From assembly GCF_022678645.1 (NCBI RefSeq), contig NZ_JALBWV010000068.1, forward strand, positions 1 to 44,146: a DNA stretch of 44,146 nt. Direction: 5' to 3'. Below, one piece after another: positions 7,274 to 13,372 of the stretch. The notes beneath the pieces were generated by a model that searched no databases, was not told the DNA's origin, and was given only the letters and a program-made list of their open reading frames with translations. Numbering within the stretch: position 1 is the first letter of the stretch; every line of letters starts with the position of its first letter. Source of the stretch: Saccharopolyspora soli (GTDB taxonomy: Bacteria; Actinomycetota; Actinomycetes; Mycobacteriales; Pseudonocardiaceae). Made by a program: the position numbers and the translations under genes.

Positions 7274-8328
7274 GGCCGCAGACCCTCGAACTTGCCGAGC
7301 ACGTCCGGGTTGGCCACGAACCGCGGCCGTTGCCCGTTGCGGAACCGGGCGAGCTCACCGGCCACGATCTCGGCCGCGCGGTGCGCGGTCTGCCGGGTCG
7401 CCCCGGCCAGGTGCGGGGTGGTGATCACGTTGGGTGCGTCGAACAGCGGCCAGTCGCGCGGCGGCGGTTCGATGTCGTAGACGTCCACGGCCAGGGCGCC
7501 GAGGTGGCCCGACTCCAGCAGATCCGGCAGCGGCGCGTAGTCGAGCAGCCCGCCGCGCGCCGAGTTGATCAGCACCGCGCCTTGCGGCAGCAGCTTGAGG
7601 TTGTCGGCGTTGAGCAGGTTCTTGGTCTCGGGAGTCAGGCGCGCGTGCAGGCTGACCACCGAGCTGCGCCGCAGCAGCACCTCCAACTCGACGAGCTCGA
7701 CACCGTCGCGAGCGGCGTCCTCGGCCCGCACGAACGGATCGGACACCAGCACGTGCGCATCGAAGGCTTTCAGCACTCGGGCGACGATCTTGCCGATCGC
7801 GCCGTATCCGACCAGGCCGACCGTGGAGCCCGCCAGTTCGATACCGGCGTTGTCGTAGGCGTAGTAGTCGCCGCGCCAGTTGCCCGCCTTCAACTCCGCG
7901 TCGGAGCCGGGAATCCGGCGCAACGCGGCCAGGATCAGACCGATGGCGAACTCGGCGGCCGCGGCCGCGTTGCGCCCCGGCGCGTAGCTGACGATCACAC
8001 CATTTTCGGTGGCCGCGGCCAGGTCCACGTTCACCGGGCCGCCGCGGCACACCCCGACGAACTCCAGCTCCGGACTGGCGGCCAGCACATCCGCGGTGAA
8101 CGGCGCCATCTGGGTGACGGCGAGCTCGACGCCGCCCAGCGCGTCCAGCAACTGCTGCTCGGTGCCGCTGGCCTCCTGCACGTTGCCCACCGGCCCGAAC
8201 GGCTCCACCGGCCAAGGCAGTTTCAGGGTGCTGAACTGCAGGTCGTGCGCATCGACGCTGCGGCGCACGGCGTCGACGAACACTTCGGGGGCGACGAAGT
8301 GGTCACCTGCGGCCAGAACGCTGGTCAT
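7270..8328 (-). CDS. D-isomer-specific 2-hydroxyacid dehydrogenase family protein
   Basis: A 352-residue NAD-dependent dehydrogenase of the phosphoglycerate-dehydrogenase superfamily. The Rossmann motif is GYGAIG (174-179). The catalytic triad is Arg258 (SARGG), Glu287 (DVYDIEPP) and His306 (TPHLAGAT). An unusual CRGGPVNVD segment at 94-102 takes the place of the common xGxGxDxID motif and may mark a subgroup with its own substrate. The ATG at 8328 has AAAGGAG upstream. It starts the overlapping block dehydrogenase-FGGY-DhaKL-RpiB. It may oxidise a sugar acid or a phosphorylated sugar acid in the pathway. No polyol dehydrogenase of the SDR or MDR type is encoded in the operon, so this enzyme may be the only redox step. 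Confidence 0.87.
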   Translation of the reverse strand: MTSVLAAGDHFVAPEVFVDAVRRSVDAHDLQFSTLKLPWPVEPFGPVGNVQEASGTEQQLLDALGGVELAVTQMAPFTADVLAASPELEFVGVCRGGPVNVDLAAATENGVIVSYAPGRNAAAAAEFAIGLILAALRRIPGSDAELKAGNWRGDYYAYDNAGIELAGSTVGLVGYGAIGKIVARVLKAFDAHVLVSDPFVRAEDAARDGVELVELEVLLRRSSVVSLHARLTPETKNLLNADNLKLLPQGAVLINSARGGLLDYAPLPDLLESGHLGALAVDVYDIEPPPRDWPLFDAPNVITTPHLAGATRQTAHRAAEIVAGELARFRNGQRPRFVANPDVLGKFEGLRP

Positions 8329-8370
8329 TAGGACTCCTTTGTCTCCTTGCTTCGGCTGGCGCCCGCGGTT

Positions 8371-9069
8371 TCAGCTCCCGACCGGCTCCGGTAGGGCGCC
8401 CACCAGGTGCAGCCGCACGTCGTTCAGGTCGTTGGCGATGTAGCCAGCTTTGGCCAGGGCGTCCTCGGCTGGCGGGTAGTCCGAGTTGGGGATGGCCACC
8501 ACAGTCATCCCCGCTGCTGCGGCGGCGCGCAACCCGTTGCTGGAGTCCTCCACCGCCAGGCAGTCGCTGGGGTCCTGGCCGAGCTTGTCGGCGGCCGACA
8601 GGTACACGTCCGGGCTCGGCTTGCCCTTGGGCACCTCGGCACTGGAAACGGTCGCGGAGAAGTACTTGGTCAGCCCGTGGCGGTCCAGGACCGCGTCGAT
8701 CAGTCGACGCGGCGCGGAGGAGGCGAGCGCGATCGGAGCCCGATCGGCGACTTCGGTGACCATCAGCGCCGCGCCGGGCAGCAGCTCGATCTCACCGCCG
8801 TCGAGCGCGGCGATCATGTCGTCGACCACGACGCGCTCGGTCGTCGCGGCGGATTCGGTGGCTCCGCTGAAGTCGGCGAGGAACGCCGACCACTCGGGGG
8901 CGCTCATGCCCTGCACCTGCCGGGTCTGCGCGGCGGTCCAGGTCTTGCCGCGAGCGGCGGCGAACTTGGCCCACACCCGCTCCCACAGGTGTTCGCTTTC
9001 GACCAGGACGCCGTCCATGTCGAAAACGACCGCGCGGTGGGTGCCGTTCGGCCCCTCGGACTGGGTCAT
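8371..9069 (-). CDS. HAD-superfamily sugar phosphatase / beta-phosphoglucomutase-like
   Basis: A 232-residue HAD protein with an alpha-helical cap inserted after motif I (subclass I). Motif I is FDMDGVLVES with nucleophile Asp17 and acid/base Asp19. Motif II is the Ser in LASSAPRR, motif III the Lys in EVPKGKPSPDVY, and motif IV the acidic pair in AVEDSSNG. The ATG at 9069 has GGGAGG five bases upstream. It is the first gene of the leftward catabolic operon and so nearest the DeoR operator. Such enzymes dephosphorylate small sugar phosphates; here it may remove a dead-end phosphorylated intermediate or act in the main path. A mutase role is less likely, since no second phosphosugar-mutase hallmark is evident. 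Confidence 0.85.
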   Translation of the reverse strand: MTQSEGPNGTHRAVVFDMDGVLVESEHLWERVWAKFAAARGKTWTAAQTRQVQGMSAPEWSAFLADFSGATESAATTERVVVDDMIAALDGGEIELLPGAALMVTEVADRAPIALASSAPRRLIDAVLDRHGLTKYFSATVSSAEVPKGKPSPDVYLSAADKLGQDPSDCLAVEDSSNGLRAAAAAGMTVVAIPNSDYPPAEDALAKAGYIANDLNDVRLHLVGALPEPVGS

Positions 9070-9101
9070 CTGTACCTCCCGCCACTCGTTTGCCAGGTCA
9101 A

Positions 9102-9122
9102 ATTAACATGACCGACGTTAAT
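9102..9122. promoter_or_regulatory. Candidate DeoR-family operator, copy 1
   Basis: A perfect inverted repeat ATTAAC-N9-GTTAAT lies between the divergent HAD and DeoR genes, 33 bases before the HAD start. One further A/T pair extends each arm. On the leftward strand it fits between a possible -35 (GTGACA) and -10 (TTAATT), where repressor binding would block the operon. The same arms with the same spacing recur before the transporter gene at 10045-10065. Confidence 0.72.
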
Positions 9123-9201
9123 TGTCACCCGTCTAGTGATAGTTCAGCGCTGTTGTGCGTCCGCGCGTCACTTCCGGCGAGTCACCAGGCAAGATGACGG
9201 C

Positions 9202-9990
9202 ATGGCGTCCGCACCGAAGAAGCAGTCCCCCCGGCTCCTGCGCCAGCAGAAGATCATCGACCACGTGGTCGGGCAGGGTTTCGCCAGCGCCGCGGAACTG
9301 TCCGAGCTGACCGGCGTCAGCCTGATGACGGTGCACCGCGACCTCGACGACCTGGTCACCAGGGGGCTGCTGCGCAAGTTCCACGGCGGGGTTTCCGCCC
9401 AGCCGTCCACGGTGTTCGAGAGCAGCTCGGACTTCCGGCTGCACACCCACACCGCCGAGAAGGAAGCGCTGGCCAAGGACGCGTTGCAGTTCATCACGCC
9501 GGGGATGTCGGTGATGCTGGACGACTCCACCACCGCGCTCTCGCTCGCCCGACTGCTGCCCGAGGTCGGCCCGCTGACCGTGGTCAGCAACTACCGCCAG
9601 GTGCAGGAGACGCTGCGCGACGTGCCGGACATCCGGCTGATCGGACTGGGCGGCGAGTACTCCCGCACCCACGACTCCTACCTCGGACTGCCCTGCCAGG
9701 AGATGATCAGCACCTTCTCGGTGGACATCGTGTTCCTGTCCACCTCGGCGATGAACGCGCAGCTGACCTACCACCAGGAGCAGGAGATCGTGCTGGTCAA
9801 GCGGGCGATGCTGGCAAGCGCGACGACGAAGGTGCTGATGATGGACGCCAGCAAGGTGGCCCGCTCGGCGCTGCACCAGTTCGCCCCGGTGAGCGCCTTC
9901 GACCACGTGCTGCTCGCGGGCGCCCTGGACCCGGAGCTCGTCGAGGCGATGCGCGAGCAGACCAACGTCCACCTATCCCCGGCGGACTAG
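9202..9990 (+). CDS. DeoR/GlpR-family transcriptional regulator
   Basis: A 262-residue protein of standard DeoR length. The N-terminal winged helix-turn-helix spans residues about 12-65 (RQQKIIDHVVGQGFASAAEL..., ...SLMTVHRDLDDLVTRGLLRKFHGG), with the family-typical T-x-x-R-D-L recognition helix. The C-terminal DeoR sensor domain (80-250) belongs to the RpiA-like fold and normally binds a phosphorylated sugar as inducer. The ATG at 9202 is chosen over a GTG at 9136 because the protein then begins at the usual distance from the HTH. It is divergent from the catabolic operon and upstream of the transporter gene, and an identical inverted repeat marks both promoters. It is therefore the probable repressor of the whole locus and of itself. 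Confidence 0.92.
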   Translation: MASAPKKQSPRLLRQQKIIDHVVGQGFASAAELSELTGVSLMTVHRDLDDLVTRGLLRKFHGGVSAQPSTVFESSSDFRLHTHTAEKEALAKDALQFITPGMSVMLDDSTTALSLARLLPEVGPLTVVSNYRQVQETLRDVPDIRLIGLGGEYSRTHDSYLGLPCQEMISTFSVDIVFLSTSAMNAQLTYHQEQEIVLVKRAMLASATTKVLMMDASKVARSALHQFAPVSAFDHVLLAGALDPELVEAMREQTNVHLSPAD

Positions 9991-10044
9991 GCGGGCTGAC
10001 CCCGGCCGGACCAGGCTATTGGTCTTCACATCGGATTGCGACGA

Positions 10045-10065
10045 ATTAACGTCTTGCGCGTTAAT
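10045..10065. promoter_or_regulatory. Candidate DeoR-family operator, copy 2
   Basis: A second ATTAAC-N9-GTTAAT inverted repeat, here with seven-base arms (ATTAACG/CGTTAAT), lies in the 183-base gap between the regulator gene and the transporter gene, 108 bases before the transporter ATG. Its arms and spacing equal copy 1, while the spacer differs except at two positions. That pattern is expected of a conserved dimer-binding site. Confidence 0.72.
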
Positions 10066-10173
10066 CTGAACAGGGTGCATGATAGTCGGCACCTTGCCCG
10101 GTGCGGCTGGTTCGTCCTCGACGTACCAGGCCCAGGTGATGCGCACCGGAACTTCCGATCCTTGGAGACAGTG

Positions 10174-11538
10174 ATGTCCCAACAGACCACAGCGGATGCC
10201 GAGCCGAAACGGCCGGTGAGCAGACTCGACCGCATCGGTATTCCCAGGCAGCTGTTCTGGGGCTTCGTCGCCGTGCTGATCTTCATGATCGGTGACGGCG
10301 TCGAGACCACCTACCTGTCGGACTACCTGCAGCAACCCGAAGGCGGCGGGCTGCCCGGCGCGGTGGCCTCGTTCGCCACCGTCACCGTCTACGGCGTCGC
10401 GGTGATGATCGCGGCCTGGTTCTCCGGGACGCTTTCGGCGGTCTGGGGACCGCGGCGGGTCATGTGGCTCGGCGGCGCGTGGTGGATCGCGTTCGAAATC
10501 CTGTTCCTGTTCGCCGCGATCCCCTCGCACAACCCCACGTTCATCGTGGCCACCTACGGCATCCGCGGCTTCGCCTACCCGCTGTTCGCGTTCGCCTTCC
10601 TGGTGTGGGCGCAGGTCGCCAGCCCGACCCACATGCGCGGTTCGGTCGCGGGCTGGTTCTGGTTCGCTTTCACCGGCGGCCTGCCCACCCTCGGCGCCGC
10701 GGTGGCCGCGCTGGCGATCGGCCCGTTCGGCATGAGCCTGTACGGCACGCTCGTGCTGTCGTTGGTGCTGGTCACCGTCGGGGTGCTGATCGGTTGCTTC
10801 GCGGTGCGCGAGGAGCACGGCCTGAAGCCGATCGCCGATGAGACGGTGGCGAACCCACGGAGTCTGAAGCGGCTGATCGAGGGCGTGGACATCCTGTGGC
10901 GGGACCGCCGGACGCTGGCCGGTGGCCTGATCCGGATCGTCAACACCACGCCGCAGTACGGGTTCTTCGCGATGTTCCCGTTCACCTTCGGTCCGGCCGC
11001 CCCCGGAGGTGGCTTCCTCAGCGTCGCGGAGGTGGCCGCGTTGGCGTCCATCGCCTACGGCGCGAACATCGCCGCGAACCTGTTCTTCGGCGTGTTCGGC
11101 GACCGCTTCGGCTGGCGCCGCACGATCACCTGGTTCGGGTGCGTCGGATGTGCCGTGGCCACGCCGCTGTGGTTCTTCGCCGCCGTGGCCTCGCAGAGCT
11201 TCGCGGTCACCGCCACGTGCGGTGTCGTCTACGGTGTCCTGCTGGCCGGTTTCGTGCCGCTGTCGGCGCTGATGCCCTCGATGGTCGCGCCCAAGGACAA
11301 GGGTTCGGCGCTGGCGGTGCTCAACTTCGGTGCTGGTGGCGCGGCGTTCGTGGGCCCGGTCGTGGTCACCATCCTGTATCCGCTGGTCGGCGGCGGCGGG
11401 GTGACCATCGCGTTCAGCCTGATGTACATCGCGGTGGCGTTCCTGAGCCTGAAGGTCAAGGACGACTGCGACCCGGGCGAACAGCGGTTGAAGCAGCGCT
11501 CGTCGAAGCCCGCCGCGACGGTGCAATCCCCGGCGTAA
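10174..11538 (+). CDS. MFS transporter, polyol permease type (RbtT/DalT-like)
   Basis: A 454-residue membrane protein with about 12 predicted transmembrane segments. Residues 17-43 read RLDRIGIPRQLFWGF followed by IFMIGDGVETTYLS. This resembles the N-terminal signature of ribitol/arabinitol permeases (RLGIPxxLFWGYxGVxIFMIGDGxE), which are proton symporters. A loop FGDRFGWRR near residue 310 matches the MFS GDRxGRR motif of the second half. The ATG at 10174 has TTGGAG upstream and is preferred over a far upstream in-frame TTG. An operator shared with the catabolic operon lies upstream, so it is probably co-induced and brings in the pathway substrate. A polyol is the best guess, but a sugar or sugar acid cannot be excluded. 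Confidence 0.86.
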   Translation: MSQQTTADAEPKRPVSRLDRIGIPRQLFWGFVAVLIFMIGDGVETTYLSDYLQQPEGGGLPGAVASFATVTVYGVAVMIAAWFSGTLSAVWGPRRVMWLGGAWWIAFEILFLFAAIPSHNPTFIVATYGIRGFAYPLFAFAFLVWAQVASPTHMRGSVAGWFWFAFTGGLPTLGAAVAALAIGPFGMSLYGTLVLSLVLVTVGVLIGCFAVREEHGLKPIADETVANPRSLKRLIEGVDILWRDRRTLAGGLIRIVNTTPQYGFFAMFPFTFGPAAPGGGFLSVAEVAALASIAYGANIAANLFFGVFGDRFGWRRTITWFGCVGCAVATPLWFFAAVASQSFAVTATCGVVYGVLLAGFVPLSALMPSMVAPKDKGSALAVLNFGAGGAAFVGPVVVTILYPLVGGGGVTIAFSLMYIAVAFLSLKVKDDCDPGEQRLKQRSSKPAATVQSPA

Positions 11539-11588
11539 GTTCCTGGACGGGTGTCGCGCAGCGGTGCGTCTCCCCCCGGTTCGGGCGA

Positions 11589-11641
11589 GAGGTGAAGGGC
11601 ACCTTTTACCAACTTACTTGGTGAAAGGTGCCCTTCACCTC
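11589..11641. terminator. Long hairpin between convergent genes, probable bidirectional terminator
   Basis: Two 24-base arms (11589-11612 and 11618-11641) pair along their whole length with a single G-T wobble and a 5-base loop. The hairpin follows the transporter stop by 50 bases, and it contains the last codons and the TAA of the PIG-L gene on the other strand. No T tract follows on either side, so it may act as a Rho-independent-like stop common in high-GC actinobacteria, or belong to a dispersed palindromic repeat. Confidence 0.7.
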
Positions 11642-13372
11642 GTCCACGCGCGTTCGGCCGTCGTCGCCGAGCGCGACCAGGTGGTGGCCGTCCGGGGTGA
11701 AGGCGGGTTGGCCGACGATCTGTCCAGGTAGGACGGTCCTCATCGGTCCGAACACCGCTATGCGGCCTGTTCCGTCGCGGGCCGCGACGATCGGGGTGTC
11801 CCGGCCCGCGTTCCGCACCACTGCCAGCGCAGGATCAGAGGTGGTCGTGGTGTCGATCCTGGCGACCACCGACCATCCCGCCTGCTCGCCGAGCACGACC
11901 AGGTGTCCGGTGGCCGCCTCGCGGAACGCCACGAACGCTCGGCTGCCCCGTGCCACCGCGATGGCACCCACCGGGCGGTGGGCCTCCGGTGGTGCGACGA
12001 GTTCGCCTCGACCTGCGTCGTCCAGCCGCCAGTGCAACAGCGCATCCCGGCCAGCGGCGAGCACGTGCACACCGGTACCCGTGACCAGCACTGACACGAC
12101 ATCGTCGACCCCGGTGCCGCCGAGGTCGATCCATCCGGGCCGGTCGGTGAACCGGATGCTCGCACCACCACTGGCGTTGCGGACCGCGACCAGCGTCCGC
12201 CCGTCCGGTGTCACGGTCGCCGCTGGCGGTCCAACCTGCGTCAATTGCCCTCCGGCCGGTGGGGCTCCGAGCGACTTCCACCGGCTGTCCTTCCACTTCA
12301 GGAAGATCGTGCCGGTATGCCGGTCCTGCGCCAGCAGCGTGTCCGAGTCCGCGAACACCACCGAGCCGTCCCGCGGCACGAATCCTGGAGTATCCACAAT
12401 GGACTCCCGTGATCCCGTTGCCCTGATCAACCTGCCACCCCGCACAAAGACGCAGGTCACCTGGCCGCCGCGACCGGTCGTGACCCAGTTCGACCGCCAG
12501 GACCAGCGGTGCCGCATGCTTCGCAGCCACGTCGCATAAGGCTCGTCCAACCCCACCACGGCGTCGTGCACCGCGTAGCGCTCGAAGATCGCCCGCTTGT
12601 CCGCGACGATCTCCGGTGGCAGGTTCGGCGGCGCGTCCGCGATGTTGTAGTCGCGGTAGTGGACCAGGTGCGCCGAACGAGCCCCGGCTGCTGGCATCGC
12701 AAGTTCGGCGAATCGCGCGGACATCACGTGGTCCGGATGGTTGTGGTACTTCCCCCACTGCGACTGGTATCGAACGTCCGGTTCGGGGTCGTGCGTGCGC
12801 ACGATCGTCGGCGCGAACTGCCGGTAGAGCTGGGCCAACGCAGTTGTGACTGCGGCTCGGTCGTAGCTGCTGGTGCCCGGTAGCACCGAACCCTCCGGCA
12901 GAACTGTCGCGACCTGCACGGTCTCGTCGTGCCAAAGTCTGGTCAGCGCCTGCCTGCCACCGAGCGCGTGCGGATCGTTGTCGTCCGGCAGGTTCAAGAA
13001 CACCAGCCGCACTCGTGGTCGTTCGCGCAACGTCTGCAGTTCTGCCTGTCGCCCGCCGGGCAGCGAGAGCGCGGCGCGATCCCAGGCGTCGGACGCCCCG
13101 GCCATCGTCGCGAACGCCGAGCGAGCCCCGGCCTGCCGCTGCGCGGCATACCTCGCGGTGGGCCGCACGTCGCTCTCCCCAGCCGTCAGGAACACCGTCG
13201 TCACTGTCGCGCCGGAACGAATCGAGATGGCCAGATCGGGGTTCATGAACAGGATGTCATCATCCGGATGCGCCACGACCTGCACATGTGAACGCACCTG
13301 CGCGGCAGCCTCCGGACTGGCGAGCAGCGCGAGCAGCAAGGCCGTGGCGACCGCGACGAAACCTCTCAGCAC
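11606..13372 (-). CDS. Secreted PIG-L (LmbE-like) deacetylase with beta-propeller-like C-terminal domain
   Basis: A 588-residue protein. The GTG at 13372 has GGGGAGG five bases upstream and overlaps the end of the preceding gene by 7 bases. It gives a signal peptide (hydrophobic residues 5-18, AAAQ cleavage region near 25). The deacetylase domain (27-300) has the zinc motif AHPDDD (34-39) and HNHPDH (210-215). PIG-L enzymes remove N-acetyl groups from GlcNAc-like sugars. The rest (about 320-580) is a series of short beta-rich repeats with TPDGRTLVAVRN- and TPDGHHLVALGD-like units, resembling a beta-propeller. Export plus the adjacent GtrB and GtrA-YfhO genes suggest deacetylation of a sugar already placed on a surface polymer. 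The last ten residues are encoded within the long hairpin. Confidence 0.85.
   Translation of the reverse strand: MLRGFVAVATALLLALLASPEAAAQVRSHVQVVAHPDDDILFMNPDLAISIRSGATVTTVFLTAGESDVRPTARYAAQRQAGARSAFATMAGASDAWDRAALSLPGGRQAELQTLRERPRVRLVFLNLPDDNDPHALGGRQALTRLWHDETVQVATVLPEGSVLPGTSSYDRAAVTTALAQLYRQFAPTIVRTHDPEPDVRYQSQWGKYHNHPDHVMSARFAELAMPAAGARSAHLVHYRDYNIADAPPNLPPEIVADKRAIFERYAVHDAVVGLDEPYATWLRSMRHRWSWRSNWVTTGRGGQVTCVFVRGGRLIRATGSRESIVDTPGFVPRDGSVVFADSDTLLAQDRHTGTIFLKWKDSRWKSLGAPPAGGQLTQVGPPAATVTPDGRTLVAVRNASGGASIRFTDRPGWIDLGGTGVDDVVSVLVTGTGVHVLAAGRDALLHWRLDDAGRGELVAPPEAHRPVGAIAVARGSRAFVAFREAATGHLVVLGEQAGWSVVARIDTTTTSDPALAVVRNAGRDTPIVAARDGTGRIAVFGPMRTVLPGQIVGQPAFTPDGHHLVALGDDGRTRVDEVKGTFHQVSW

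Noticed and set aside
2402..7480. Long plus-strand open frames (802 and 578 codons among others) opposite the catabolic operon.
   Set aside because: The minus-strand genes carry complete active sites and coupled start/stop overlaps, while the plus-strand frames have no recognisable motifs.
2876..8328. Autoinducer-2 (Lsr) processing locus.
   Set aside because: FGGY kinases and class II or related aldolases occur in both, but there is no LsrB/LsrACD transporter, LsrR or LsrG, and the permease looks polyol-specific.
2876..11538. Identification as the Brucella-type eryABCD erythritol operon.
   Set aside because: EryB and EryC-type genes are missing, and a class II aldolase, a DhaK-DhaL kinase and a 2-hydroxyacid dehydrogenase are present instead.
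10896..11624. A 242-codon plus-strand frame ending in VKGTFYQLTW.
   Set aside because: It overlaps the MFS transporter gene in another frame, and its tail simply reads the hairpin.
11606..13372. PIG-L protein as MshB or Mca of mycothiol metabolism.
   Set aside because: Those enzymes are cytoplasmic and about 290 residues long. This one has a signal peptide and a beta-rich extra domain, and sits in a surface glycosylation operon.
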